Of a stretch of 64,000 nucleotides of DNA, positions 9,708 through 18,777 are shown one piece after another. The notes under the pieces are model-generated. The model was not told where the DNA came from and did no database searches. It saw only the letters and a program-made list of their open reading frames with translations. Position 1 is the stretch's first letter. Each line of letters begins with the position of its first letter. This stretch comes from Roseococcus sp. SDR (lineage in GTDB: Bacteria > Pseudomonadota > Alphaproteobacteria > Acetobacterales > Acetobacteraceae). The stretch covers positions 36,820-100,819 of the forward strand of contig NZ_JAHRCU010000018.1 in the NCBI RefSeq assembly GCF_019083995.1. The letters run 5' to 3'. A program made the translations under genes and the position numbers.

Positions 9708-10697
9708 CTATTCGATCCGCGCGCCGCTGGCGCGGATGACCGCTCCCCAGCGCTCATGCTCGGCGCGGATCAGCGCCAGCATCTCGGCCGCGGGCAGCGG
9801 AGGCAGGGGCTCGAAGCCAAGTTCGCCGAGCCGCCGCTGCACCGCCGCATCCGCCAGCATCGCCCCCAGCACCGCCTCCATGCGCGCCAAAATGGGTGCG
9901 GGCGTGCCGGCGACGGTCGCGACGCCGATCCAGGTCGTCATCTCGTAATTCGGGAAGCCCAGTTCCCGCATCGTCGGCACCTCCGGCAGGAAGGGCGAGC
10001 GCGCGGCGGAGGTGACGGCCAGCGGGCGCAGCGCGCCGGAGCGGATGCCCGTCAGCAGCGTCGAGATGTTGTAATAGGCGAAATCCACCTCGCCCGTCTG
10101 CGCGGCGAGGATGCCCTGCGGCGCGCCGCGATAGGGCACATGGGTGAACTCCACCCCCGCCTGCTGCGCCAGCAGCGCCGAGGAGAGGTGATGCGTGCTG
10201 CCCACGCCGCCCGAGGAGTAGGTGAGCCGCCCCGGCTGCGCCCGCGCCGCCGCCAGGATGTCATTCAACGAACGGAAGGGCGAGGCGGCGCGCACCACCA
10301 GCGCGTTGGAGACGCCGGCGATGCGCCCGATATAGGCGAAGTCGCGGAAGGGGTCGTAGGGCAGCGAGGCATAGAGATGCGGGTTGAAGGCGACCGAGGT
10401 CTGCCCCGTGATGACGGCCGTATAGCCATCGGGTGCCGCGCGCGCGACCTGCCCGAGGGCCACGGTGCCATTGGCCGCCGGCCGGTTCTCCACCGGCACG
10501 GGCACGCCCAGGCGCTGCGACCATTGCTCGGCCAGCAGCCGCGCCATGATGTCCACCGAGGAACCGGCGGCCAGCGGTGCGACCAGCGTGATGGGCCGCG
10601 TCGGCCAGGCTTGCGCCTGCGCGGCGAAGGGCAGCAGCGCCGCCGCCGTGACGGCCGCGCGGCGCGTCAGCGCAAGAGGTAGATCGGACTGGTCCAC
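9708..10697 (-). CDS. Tripartite tricarboxylate transporter (Bug) receptor
   Basis: 329 residues from the GTG at 10697: a Thr-Arg-Arg signal motif, hydrophobic stretch and AQA cleavage, followed by WPTRPITLVAPLAAGSS, the usual mature start of Bug receptors. Internal patterns FVPYRG-like (THVPYRGAPQ), LAAQTGEVD and LPEVPTMRELG are present. It is a periplasmic Venus-flytrap protein capturing a carboxylate. No TctA/TctB membrane genes are nearby. It overlaps the DUF3604 gene by 31 bases, so both are probably expressed together. No in-frame ATG fits; GTG gives normal length. Confidence 0.85.
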   Translation of the reverse strand: MDQSDLPLALTRRAAVTAAALLPFAAQAQAWPTRPITLVAPLAAGSSVDIMARLLAEQWSQRLGVPVPVENRPAANGTVALGQVARAAPDGYTAVITGQTSVAFNPHLYASLPYDPFRDFAYIGRIAGVSNALVVRAASPFRSLNDILAAARAQPGRLTYSSGGVGSTHHLSSALLAQQAGVEFTHVPYRGAPQGILAAQTGEVDFAYYNISTLLTGIRSGALRPLAVTSAARSPFLPEVPTMRELGFPNYEMTTWIGVATVAGTPAPILARMEAVLGAMLADAAVQRRLGELGFEPLPPLPAAEMLALIRAEHERWGAVIRASGARIE

Positions 10698-12937
10698 AGC
10701 ACACTCCCATCCTCGAAATTGGCGCGCAGATAGATCGCATTGTCGGCATCGCTGCGCAGCGCCACGCGGCGCTCGATGCGCATGGCGCGGGGCGCATCCT
10801 CCGGCATCAGCCAGGCGCGCATGCGCCGGCCCAGCCCGCCCGCCTCCCACACCGCCTCGCCCTGCAGCAGGTCGCGCAGCGGGATCTCGGCGGTGACGAG
10901 GTTGGTGCGGATCGAAAGCGTGCCGTCCAGGCTTTCGAGCGGCGCCTCCATCGCCTGGAAGCCGCCGGTCGTGACCCCCTGGAAGCGCAGCGTCGTCGCA
11001 TCCGCCTCGAAGCGGTGGTCCAGGTTGAACTTGTTGATCGGCTTCACCGTGCCCCAGCTTGTGCCGCTGACGCCGATCTCGCCGGTCCAGATCGTCTCCC
11101 GCCCGCGGCCGCGATATTCGCTGCCCTCCCAGGCCACGCGCAGGCGCAGGCCGGGCGCCGCATCGGGGCGGATCACCTCCAGCAGCTCGGTGCGGTTGAA
11201 GAGCTGCACGCGCTCGATGGGCGAGCCCGCCAGGATGTCCGCGGTGAAGAGCGCCGTCTCATCCGCCACGCCGGCCAGAATGTCGCCCATCATGGCAGTC
11301 GCGGTTTGCGCGTCCGGCGCGCCGCCCAGCGCCGGGTCGTCCACATGCAGCGCGGCGGGTGTCGCGAGGCTCGCGCGCGCATCCGCATGCACCCGCGCCG
11401 CATTGGTGGTGGCGTAGTGGTGGCGCCGCCGCAGCGCCTCGAAGATGCCGGCGCGCGACAACTCCGGCGCCAGGAGGCAGGTGAGCCCGCCATAGCTGCC
11501 GAATTGCGAGCCACCCGGGTGGGAGGCGCCTTGCCGGCCCTTGTGCCCGTCCGAATTGGCGACGATGCCCACACGCGCGCCCACGTCGAAGGCGTCGTGC
11601 AGCAGCCAGTCGAAGGTGCCCCAGTCGGAATGCACCTCGACGGCGCGCTCCAGCATCCGGTCATGCGCGAAATGCAGGTTCGCATAGCGCCCGCCCACAT
11701 GCGGGATGCAGAGCACCGGCCGCGCTTCGGCCTTCAGCGCCGCATGCAGCTCCCGCGCATCCAGCGCATCGGTCGCATGGTCCGTGAGGTTCTCCACCAG
11801 CGCGTGGCAGGAGCGGCGGATGGTGCGCCCCTCCTCCGGGAAGATCACGTTGCGGTCGCCGCCCAGCGCCGTGTTGCCCGACCATTCATAGCCGGGGAGG
11901 AAGACGAAGCGCCCGGGCTGATCGAACCCCGCGAAGGCGCGGTTGAAATCGGCCCAGCCCTCTTGCGTGATCTGGAAGTCATTGCCTTGGTGGCAGATGG
12001 CATCCACGCCCGCGAGATCGCGCGCATAGCTCGCCAGCGCGTCGATGCTGCCCGTGCCGACCGTCTCGCCCGACTGGCCGTGCAGGTCGGCCCAGTACGG
12101 GGTCAGCTCCCCCGACGCGACGCGCATGGGGTTGGAGGCCGTGTCGTTCCACCGGATCACCAGCGCCTCGGCCGCCTCGGCGCTCAGCCCCTCGATGCGA
12201 TGGGCCCGCGCCCCCTCCGGCCAGTCGAAGCTCTCGGGCAGGCCCGCCACGGGCTGGCTGGCGCTCAGCCGGTGCCGGCCGGCGGGCAGGGGGGAAGGGT
12301 TGCCCCAGCGGTCATCGGAGCGCAGCAGCAGCGCGAAGCGCTCGCCCGGGCGCCGCCGCGTGGGCAGGATGGCGAGCGGCCGCACCGCGGGCCCGGGCAC
12401 CACCGGCACCCAGGGCTGCACCGGCAGCAGCGCCCAGTTGCAGGTGGCGAAGACATCGGCCAGCACCAGGAAATGGAAGCGCGCCTCGCAATAGGTCTGC
12501 ATGCGCAGCCCGGGCGAGCCGCCGCGCGTATCGCCCAGCCGGATGGTGATGGTGTCCCCCGGGCTCAGGAAGCCGCGCGCCACCGTCACCGTCAGCGTGC
12601 GGGACCAGGGCCGCATGGCGAGCTTCGGGTTGAATTCCAGCGTCAGCTTCGCCCCATTCGACGCCTCGGCCGTCACGTAGTTCGGCGCCTTGGGGTCGGT
12701 GAATTGCGGCTTGCCCACATCGCTCACCTGGCGCGTGCAGATGCGCAAAGATCCCGTGTCATCCATGCCGAAGCGCCCGGCGGTGAAGACCAGGGTGAAG
12801 CTGGCATAGGCGCCCGCCTCCACCGGCCCCTCGGGGGAGATCGTCACCTGGCCGATTTCGGCGGCGCGGTAATCGGTGAAATGGGCGGTATGGCCCGGAT
12901 GGGCATTGGGCAGGTCGAGATGCAGCGGGCGTGTCAT
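10667..12937 (-). CDS. DUF3604 (PHP-like) protein, 756 residues
   Basis: A large protein without a signal peptide. The central segment begins YWADLHGQSGETVGTG and continues through GVDAICHQGND, FVFLPGYEWSG, CIPHVGGR and NSDGHKG. These His/Asp-bearing strings are the metal-binding signature of DUF3604, related to PHP hydrolases. The first 300 residues are beta-rich and the last 200 are unassigned. The reaction is unknown. The ATG at 12937 follows non-coding-looking sequence and gives MTRPLHLDL. The overlap with a Bug receptor suggests work on an imported carboxylate or its ester (inference). Confidence 0.75.
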   Translation of the reverse strand: MTRPLHLDLPNAHPGHTAHFTDYRAAEIGQVTISPEGPVEAGAYASFTLVFTAGRFGMDDTGSLRICTRQVSDVGKPQFTDPKAPNYVTAEASNGAKLTLEFNPKLAMRPWSRTLTVTVARGFLSPGDTITIRLGDTRGGSPGLRMQTYCEARFHFLVLADVFATCNWALLPVQPWVPVVPGPAVRPLAILPTRRRPGERFALLLRSDDRWGNPSPLPAGRHRLSASQPVAGLPESFDWPEGARAHRIEGLSAEAAEALVIRWNDTASNPMRVASGELTPYWADLHGQSGETVGTGSIDALASYARDLAGVDAICHQGNDFQITQEGWADFNRAFAGFDQPGRFVFLPGYEWSGNTALGGDRNVIFPEEGRTIRRSCHALVENLTDHATDALDARELHAALKAEARPVLCIPHVGGRYANLHFAHDRMLERAVEVHSDWGTFDWLLHDAFDVGARVGIVANSDGHKGRQGASHPGGSQFGSYGGLTCLLAPELSRAGIFEALRRRHHYATTNAARVHADARASLATPAALHVDDPALGGAPDAQTATAMMGDILAGVADETALFTADILAGSPIERVQLFNRTELLEVIRPDAAPGLRLRVAWEGSEYRGRGRETIWTGEIGVSGTSWGTVKPINKFNLDHRFEADATTLRFQGVTTGGFQAMEAPLESLDGTLSIRTNLVTAEIPLRDLLQGEAVWEAGGLGRRMRAWLMPEDAPRAMRIERRVALRSDADNAIYLRANFEDGSVLWTSPIYLLR

Positions 12938-13049
12938 GCCAGGAGCGTGGCCCCAGGCGGCGTGTCCGTCCAGCCGGCCCGTCTGCCTGGGATGACGCGC
13001 CCGCCGATGCGGGTTACTTTCCTGGGAACCACAAATTGCCGAGGCCGCC

Positions 13050-14711
13050 ATGCCGCTTGATGCTGATCACGCCACCCCCGCCCGCCCGCCGGGCTTCGCC
13101 TTCAGCACCATGTTCCCGCTGGCCGAGGACACGACCACCTACCGCAAGCTGGACATCCCGGGCGCCTCCACCATCGAGGTCGAGGGCAAGACCGTCCTCA
13201 AGGTGAAGCCCGAGGCGCTGGTCGAGCTGGCGCGGATCGCCTGCCATGACGTCTCGCACCTGCTGCGCCCCGCCCATCTCCAGCAGCTCGCCAATATCCT
13301 GAAGGACCCCGAAGCCAGCGCGAATGACCGCTTCGTGGCGCTGGACCTGCTGAAGAACGCCAATATCGCCGCCGGCGGCGTGCTGCCCATGTGCCAGGAC
13401 ACCGGCACCGCCATCGTCTTCGGCAAGAAGGGCCAGCGCGTCTGGGTCGAGGGCGATGAGGAGGAGGCGCTCTCCTACGGCGTCGCCCGCACCTACACCG
13501 AGACCAATCTGCGCTATTCGATGATGGCGCCCATCTCGATGTATGAGGAGGTGAACAGCGGCAACAACATGCCGGTGGAATTCTCCATCATGGCGGCACC
13601 CGGCGAGCATCACGCCGATGAGTTCCACCTGATGTTCATCCTCAAGGGCGGCGGCTCGGCCAACAAGACCTTCCTCTACCAGCAGACGCGCGCCGTGCTG
13701 AACAAGCAGAAGCTGCTCGCCTTCATCGAGGAGAAGGTGAAGACGCTCGGCACCTCCGCCTGCCCGCCCTACCACCTCTCGGTCGTCATCGGCGGCACGA
13801 GTGCCGAGCTGAACCTGAAGACGGTGAAGCTCGGCAGCACCAAGTGGCTGGATGGGCTGCCAGGCAAGGGCGACAAGTCCGGCCACGCCATCCGCGACCA
13901 TGAGCTGGAGGCCGAGATCCACAAGCTCACGCAGTCGCTCGGCATCGGCGCGCAGTTCGGCGGCAAGTATTTCTGCCATGATGTGCGCGTGATCCGCATG
14001 GCGCGGCATGGCGCCTCGCTGCCCATCGGCATCGGCGTCTCCTGCTCCGCGGACCGCCAGATCAAGGCGAAGATCACGCCCGAGGGCATCTTCCTCGAGC
14101 AGCTCGAGACCGACCCCGCGCATTACCTGCCCGAACACACCGACGATATCCTGGGCGGCGAGGTGGTGAAGATCGACCTCAACCAGCCGATGGACCAGAT
14201 CCGCGCGACGCTGACCAAGTACCCGGTGAAGACCCGCGTCTCGCTCACCGGCACCATCGTGGTGGGGCGTGACATCGCGCATGCCAAGCTGCAGGAGCGG
14301 CTGGATGCGGGGCAGGGGCTGCCGCAATATATCAAGGACCATCCGATCTATTACGCCGGCCCCGCCAAGACGCCGGATGGCATGGCCACCGGCAGCTTCG
14401 GCCCGACCACGGCGGGCCGGATGGACAGCTATGTCGAGGCCTTCCAGAAGGCGGGCGGTTCGCTGGTGATGCTGGCCAAGGGCAACCGCTCCAAGGCCGT
14501 CCTGAACGCCTGCAAGACCTATGGCGGCTTCTATCTCGGCTCCGTCGGCGGCCCCGCCGCGCGCCTCGCGCAGGACTGCATCAAGAAGGTCGAGGTGCTG
14601 GAATATCCGGAGCTCGGCATGGAGGCGATCTGGAAGATCGAGGTGGAAGACTTCCCGGCCTTCATCGTGGTCGATGATAAGGGCAATGATTTCTACGAGG
14701 GCCTCGAATAG
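13050..14711 (+). CDS. Class I fumarate hydratase, single-chain, [4Fe-4S]
   Basis: 553 residues, the length of fused class I fumarases (FumA/FumB type). Cluster ligands are visible: Cys115 in MCQDTGT, Cys238 in SACPPYH and Cys332 in SCSADRQ. The C-terminal swivelling domain carries [21 protein letters not shown]. It interconverts fumarate and malate in the TCA cycle and is typically oxygen- and iron-sensitive. It shares the window with an iron-free FumC and a two-subunit homologue. The following genes run in the same direction with a 1-base overlap. Confidence 0.93.
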   Translation: MPLDADHATPARPPGFAFSTMFPLAEDTTTYRKLDIPGASTIEVEGKTVLKVKPEALVELARIACHDVSHLLRPAHLQQLANILKDPEASANDRFVALDLLKNANIAAGGVLPMCQDTGTAIVFGKKGQRVWVEGDEEEALSYGVARTYTETNLRYSMMAPISMYEEVNSGNNMPVEFSIMAAPGEHHADEFHLMFILKGGGSANKTFLYQQTRAVLNKQKLLAFIEEKVKTLGTSACPPYHLSVVIGGTSAELNLKTVKLGSTKWLDGLPGKGDKSGHAIRDHELEAEIHKLTQSLGIGAQFGGKYFCHDVRVIRMARHGASLPIGIGVSCSADRQIKAKITPEGIFLEQLETDPAHYLPEHTDDILGGEVVKIDLNQPMDQIRATLTKYPVKTRVSLTGTIVVGRDIAHAKLQERLDAGQGLPQYIKDHPIYYAGPAKTPDGMATGSFGPTTAGRMDSYVEAFQKAGGSLVMLAKGNRSKAVLNACKTYGGFYLGSVGGPAARLAQDCIKKVEVLEYPELGMEAIWKIEVEDFPAFIVVDDKGNDFYEGLE

Positions 14712-14950
14712 TGCTGATCCTCCGGCCCAATTGCGAGTGCTGCGACCGCGATCTGCCGCCGGAGAGCCCGCACGCGCTCATCTGCTCCTATGAGTGCACC
14801 TGGTGCGACGAATGCGCGCGCGACAAGCTCGGCATGACGTGCCCGAACTGCCAGGGCAACCTTGTGCCGCGCCCCATCCGCCCCGCCGCCATGCTGGCCA
14901 AGCACCCCGCCAGCACCGAGCGCAAGCATCGCCCGGAACGCTGCGCTTGA
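14711..14950 (+). CDS. DUF1272 small Cys-rich protein
   Basis: 79 residues from a GTG that shares one base with the fumarase stop. NCECCDRDLPP, then SYECTWCDECA, then CPNCQGNLVPRP give four CxxC-like pairs, the DUF1272 pattern, most likely a small zinc-ribbon. The function of the family is unknown. Tight coupling to the fumarase suggests co-expression, not necessarily a shared reaction. Confidence 0.8.
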   Translation: MLILRPNCECCDRDLPPESPHALICSYECTWCDECARDKLGMTCPNCQGNLVPRPIRPAAMLAKHPASTERKHRPERCA

Positions 14951-14981
14951 ACCCAACCCTCACCGCACAGGACGCCGCGCC

Positions 14982-15371
14982 ATGACCCGCATCCGCCTCT
15001 CCTCCGGCTCCCGCTTCGAGGAGGAAATCGGCTATTCCCGCGCCGTCGTGGATGGCGATGACATCTGGGTCTCCGGCACCACCGGCTATGACTACAAGAC
15101 CATGACCATCGTGGATGACGTGGCCGCGCAATGCGACCAGACCTTCCGCAACATCGCCGAAGCCCTGGCCAAGGCCGATGCCACGCTGGATGACGTGGTG
15201 CGCGTGATGTTCATCGTGCCCCGCCGCGAGGATTGGGAGCCCTGCTGGCCCGTCATCAAGAAATATCTCGGCAAGGCGCGGCCGACCTCGACCCTTATCC
15301 ATGCCGGCCTGCAGACGGACGCCATGCGCATCGAGATCGAAGTCACCGCCCGCCGCCAGAAGAAGGCCTGA
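14982..15371 (+). CDS. RidA-family protein lacking the deaminase arginine
   Basis: 129 residues with the trimeric YjgF/RidA fold pattern: VSGTTGYD, then AQCDQTFRNIAEAL, DVVRVMFIV, and the C-terminal RIEIEVTA. In enamine/imine deaminases a conserved Arg precedes Ser/Thr in the last motif; here the stretch reads ARPTSTLIHAGL with Ser at that place. It therefore resembles the Rid subgroups without proven deaminase activity. A second Rid protein with the Arg is encoded at 54045-54395. Confidence 0.8.
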   Translation: MTRIRLSSGSRFEEEIGYSRAVVDGDDIWVSGTTGYDYKTMTIVDDVAAQCDQTFRNIAEALAKADATLDDVVRVMFIVPRREDWEPCWPVIKKYLGKARPTSTLIHAGLQTDAMRIEIEVTARRQKKA

Positions 15372-15375
15372 GCCC

Positions 15376-15774
15376 ATGCGCTTTTCCGTGGACCGCCTGG
15401 ATCACCTCGTCATCACCGTGAAGGATGTGGAAATCAGCGCCGCCTGGTACCAGCGCGTCCTCGGCATGGAACGCGCGGAATTCGGCCCGCATCGCCGCAC
15501 CTCGCTGCGCTTCGGCGGGCAGAAGATCAATCTGCGCCCGGTCGAGGCCAGCCAGGCGGAATGGTGGTCCGGCCCCGCCACGGCGCCGGGCGGGCAGGAT
15601 CTCTGCTTCATCGTCACCGTCAGCGCGCCGCAGGTGGTGGAGCATCTGCATCGCTGCGGTGTGGCGATCGAAGCCGGGCCCGTGCCGAAGGATGGCGCGC
15701 TCGGCCCCATCACCTCGGTCTATTGCCGCGACCCCGACCAGAACCTGATCGAGATCAGCACCTATAGCGATTGA
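15376..15774 (+). CDS. VOC (glyoxalase/dioxygenase fold) protein
   Basis: 132 residues forming two beta-alpha-beta-beta-beta modules. LDHLVITVKD carries the first metal His (His10), and DPDQNLIEIS at the end carries the last acidic ligand. WYQRVLGM and SVYCRDPDQN are typical of small VOC proteins annotated as glyoxalase or virulence-associated. The substrate is unknown. It starts 4 bases after the RidA-family gene, and its last 13 bases overlap the convergent HTH gene. Confidence 0.82.
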   Translation: MRFSVDRLDHLVITVKDVEISAAWYQRVLGMERAEFGPHRRTSLRFGGQKINLRPVEASQAEWWSGPATAPGGQDLCFIVTVSAPQVVEHLHRCGVAIEAGPVPKDGALGPITSVYCRDPDQNLIEISTYSD

Positions 15775-15980
15775 TCGCCGGGCCGGAATTCCAGCAGATC
15801 GCCCGGCTGGCATTCCAGCGCCTCGCAGAGCTTCTCCAGCGTCTCGAAGCGCACGCCGCGCACCTTGCCCGACTTCAGCAGGGAGAGGTTCTGCTCGGTG
15901 ATGCCGATGCGCTGCGCGAGGTCCCGTCCGCGGATCTTGCGCCGCGCCATCATGACATCGAGGTTGACGATGATCGGCAT
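15762..15980 (-). CDS. XRE-type HTH regulator, YozG-like
   Basis: 72 residues consisting of essentially one Cro/C1-type helix-turn-helix (residues 5-60): MARRKIRGRDLAQRIGIT, then NLSLLKSGK, then LEKLCEALECQPGDLLE. It lacks a sensor domain. Single-domain regulators of this type are regularly paired with a DUF2975 membrane protein, as here: the upstream gene ends 2 bases before this start. The membrane partner may control its activity (inference). Confidence 0.85.
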   Translation of the reverse strand: MPIIVNLDVMMARRKIRGRDLAQRIGITEQNLSLLKSGKVRGVRFETLEKLCEALECQPGDLLEFRPGDQSL

Positions 15981-15982
15981 GG

Positions 15983-16504
15983 TCAGACGAAGCCCAGGTT
16001 CTCCTCCAGCGCCGCTGCGGCATTGCGGAGCACCGGGCCCAGCGCCATCAGCACCGCGCCCAGCCCCACCAGCACCACCGTCTGCGCGGAGACGCCCAGC
16101 TCCAGCGTGAGGCGCCCGGGCTCCGCCGTCAGCGCCGCCATCAGCGCCATGCGGCAGAGCGGCTCCAGCACGCCCACCAGCAGCACGGCGAGGCCCAGGC
16201 GATGCAGCGCGAGCGCCACCTGCGGCAGCAGCGCGCCCTGGCCGATGGCGCGCAGCGCCGGCAGAAGGCCGAAGAGCCCCCAGCCCAGGATCGCCGCCGG
16301 CAGCAGCGCGGTGGCGAGCCCCGCGAGGCGGACCGGCATGGCGACCGGCAGGGCCGGGTTCAGCAGCACGCCATGGCCCAGCAGGGCGAGGCGGATCAGC
16401 CGGTCATCCAGCCAGAGCGCCGGCGGCGCCAGCACGGCCAGCAGCAGGGTCACCAGCACGGCGATTTGCGCGCGGCGGGCGGCGGGGGTGATCGGCTCGG
16501 ACAT
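15983..16504 (-). CDS. DUF2975 four-span membrane protein
   Basis: 173 residues with about four hydrophobic spans (near residues 14-32, 62-82, 100-120 and 143-160) and the C-terminal RNAAAALEENLGFV. Order, size and linkage to a YozG-like HTH gene match DUF2975. Function unknown; the pairing suggests a membrane-embedded sensor or antagonist of the regulator. The AT-rich stretch at about 16525-16556, between this start and the divergent lipoprotein gene, is the likely promoter region for both directions. Confidence 0.8.
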   Translation of the reverse strand: MSEPITPAARRAQIAVLVTLLLAVLAPPALWLDDRLIRLALLGHGVLLNPALPVAMPVRLAGLATALLPAAILGWGLFGLLPALRAIGQGALLPQVALALHRLGLAVLLVGVLEPLCRMALMAALTAEPGRLTLELGVSAQTVVLVGLGAVLMALGPVLRNAAAALEENLGFV

Positions 16505-16571
16505 CGGGGTGCTCCATTGACGCGATGAAGTTTTACTGTTTCACAATAAAAAATCAACCCCCGGAGACGAT

Positions 16572-17147
16572 ATGCCCCGCCTTGCCCCCCTCGCGCTCGC
16601 CCTGCTGCTCCCGGCCTGCAGCGCGACGCCCATCGCCTCGCTCCCCGCGCTCTCCCGCCTCGATCCCGCGACGCTGGAGGCCGGGAGCCTGCGCGCCGCC
16701 GTGCTCATGCCCGCCACGCTGCGGCCCTTGCCTGGCACCGCGCGCCTCGTGCTCAAGGCCGGCGGGCAGGAGGTGACGCTCCCGCTCGTGACCGACCCCG
16801 CCGCGGTGGCCGAGGCCGCGCGCGACGTGCCGCCCCCGCCGGGCCAGCACCTCATGGCCTTCCGCATCGCGCCCGAGGCGCTCTCCGCGCTCGAGGGCTT
16901 CCGCGCCGCGGCCATCCGCGACGGCGCGCGGCGCATGATGCTGGGCGTCGCCTCCGAGGCCTGCCGGATGGCCGATCCCGGCCCCGGCGCGCTTCCGGTC
17001 TCGACCCTGCTGCGCACGCGTGAGACCATCACCTTCGTGGTGCTCGCGCGTTTCGACCTGCGGCGCCTTCTGGGACCCGCCGCCCTGGCGGGCTTGCCCC
17101 CCTGCGCGCCCGAGGCGCCGCCACAGCAAGAGGAAGCCCATTCGTGA
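16572..17147 (+). CDS. Lipoprotein of unknown function
   Basis: 191 residues. The signal ends in a lipobox, LLPACS, placing the acylated Cys near residue 16. The mature part is Ala/Leu-rich with one recognisable stretch, RMMLGVASEACR, and no catalytic signature. It probably sits in the inner or outer membrane. The stop overlaps the GTG of fumC (GTGA), so translation is coupled although no functional link is apparent. Confidence 0.6.
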   Translation: MPRLAPLALALLLPACSATPIASLPALSRLDPATLEAGSLRAAVLMPATLRPLPGTARLVLKAGGQEVTLPLVTDPAAVAEAARDVPPPPGQHLMAFRIAPEALSALEGFRAAAIRDGARRMMLGVASEACRMADPGPGALPVSTLLRTRETITFVVLARFDLRRLLGPAALAGLPPCAPEAPPQQEEAHS

Positions 17148-18532
17148 CCCGCATCGAAACCGACAGCCTCGGCAGCATCGAGATCCCCGCCGAGCGCCTC
17201 TGGGGCCCGCAGACCGAGCGCGCCCGCGCCCTCTTCGCCATCGGCACCGAGCGTTTCCCGCCCTTGCTCATCCGCGCCATGGGCCAGCAGAAATGGGCGG
17301 CGGCCGAGGCCAATGCCCGCCTTGGCACCCTGCCGCTGCACCTGGCCGACCCCATCCGCCAGGCGGCCAACGAGATCATCCAGGGGCTTCGGGATGAGGA
17401 TTTCCCGCTCACCATCTGGCAGACCGGCTCCGGGACGCAGACCAACATGAACGCCAACGAGGTGATCGCGAATCGCGCGAACCAGCTGCTCGGCCACCCG
17501 CTCGGCACGCGCGAGCCGGTGCATCCGAACGACCATGTGAATCTCGGGCAGTCCTCCAATGACAGTTTCCCGACGGTGATGCACCTCGCCGCCGCCCAGG
17601 CCGTGCAGTTCCGCCTGAAGCCCGCGCTGGAGACCTTGGCGACGGCGCTCAAGGCGCGCGCCGAGGAATGGGAGGGCATCCTCAAGATCGGCCGCACCCA
17701 CCTGATGGACGCCGTGCCCGTCACGCTGGGCGGCGAATTCGCCACCTATGCGCGGCAGGTGATGAACGGTGTGGCGCGGATCGAGCTCTGCATGCCGCGC
17801 CTGCTGCAGCTGCCCCAGGGCGGCACGGCGGCCGGCACCGGCCTCAACCGCCACCCGGAATTCGACACGGTCTTCTGCGAGGTGGTGGCGACCCGCATCG
17901 GCCTCGCCTTCACGCCGAACCCTGACAAGTCCGAGGGCATGGCGGCGCATGACGCGCTGCTGGAACTGCATGGCGCGATGAACACCATCGCCGCCTCGCT
18001 GATGAAGATCGCCAATGACATCCGCCTGCTCGGCAGCGGCCCCCGCGCGGGCCTCGCCGAACTCATCCTGCCGGAGGAGGGCCTTTCCAGCAGCATCATG
18101 CCCGGCAAGACCAACCCGACGCAGTGCGAGGCGCTGGCCATGGTCTGCGCGCAGGTCATGGGCAACCAGATGACGGTGACGATCGGCGCGAGCCAGGGCC
18201 ATCTGGAGCTCAACACCTACAAGCCGGTCATCATCCAGGCCGTGCTGCAATCGGCGCAGCTGTTGGCCGATGCGGCCGAGAGCTTCGCGCGCAACATGGT
18301 GGAGAAGCTGGCTCCCAACCTGCCGCGCCTCGCCGAGAACCTGGCGAAGTCGCTGATGCTGGCCACCGCGCTGAACCCGCATCTCGGCTATGACAAGGCG
18401 GTGGCCATCGCCAAGCTCGCCCTGCATGAGGACCTGACCCTGCGCGAGGCCGCGCTCCGCCAGGGTGTCGCGGCCGAGGATTTCGACGCCTGGGTGCGGC
18501 CCGAGGCGATGCTCCGCCCAAGGGAAGAATGA
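17144..18532 (+). CDS. fumC: Class II fumarate hydratase FumC
   Basis: 462 residues, normal for class II fumarase. Motifs in order: SGTQTNMNANEV, SSNDSFPT, GRTHLMDA, GTAAGTGLN and the signature SSSIMPGKTNPTQ (about residues 314-326) with the catalytic Ser loop. It hydrates fumarate to L-malate without an iron-sulfur cluster, so it works under oxidative or iron-poor conditions where the class I enzyme at 13050-14711 would fail. GTG start, coupled to the lipoprotein gene; followed by a ribbon-helix-helix gene. Confidence 0.96.
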   Translation: MTRIETDSLGSIEIPAERLWGPQTERARALFAIGTERFPPLLIRAMGQQKWAAAEANARLGTLPLHLADPIRQAANEIIQGLRDEDFPLTIWQTGSGTQTNMNANEVIANRANQLLGHPLGTREPVHPNDHVNLGQSSNDSFPTVMHLAAAQAVQFRLKPALETLATALKARAEEWEGILKIGRTHLMDAVPVTLGGEFATYARQVMNGVARIELCMPRLLQLPQGGTAAGTGLNRHPEFDTVFCEVVATRIGLAFTPNPDKSEGMAAHDALLELHGAMNTIAASLMKIANDIRLLGSGPRAGLAELILPEEGLSSSIMPGKTNPTQCEALAMVCAQVMGNQMTVTIGASQGHLELNTYKPVIIQAVLQSAQLLADAAESFARNMVEKLAPNLPRLAENLAKSLMLATALNPHLGYDKAVAIAKLALHEDLTLREAALRQGVAAEDFDAWVRPEAMLRPREE

Positions 18533-18543
18533 GGAGGGGGGGC

Positions 18544-18777
18544 ATGCGCCACCTGATCAAGCGCAGCCTGCGCCTCGCCGGCCACGCCACCTCCATCGCG
18601 CTGGAGCCCGAATTCTGGGGCGTGCTGGAGGAGGAAGCCGCGCGGCGTGCCGTGCCGCTGGCGGTCCTGGTCGCGGAGCAGGACGCCGCCCGGACCGGGG
18701 CGGAGCAGCCGCTGGCCAGCCGCCTGCGCGTCTTCGCGCTGACCCTCAGCCGGGGCCCTGTCAGCCCAAACCCGTGA
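18544..18777 (+). CDS. Ribbon-helix-helix domain protein
   Basis: 77 residues. KRSLRLAGHATSIALEPEFW followed by an AARRAVPLAVLVAE helix matches the RHH_4 family of small DNA-binding or partner-binding proteins. I prefer ATG 18544 to ATG 18529 because a strong GGAGG tract (18532-18540) lies at the right distance from 18544. The last 17 bases overlap the convergent chromate transporter gene. Target unknown. Confidence 0.78.
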   Translation: MRHLIKRSLRLAGHATSIALEPEFWGVLEEEAARRAVPLAVLVAEQDAARTGAEQPLASRLRVFALTLSRGPVSPNP

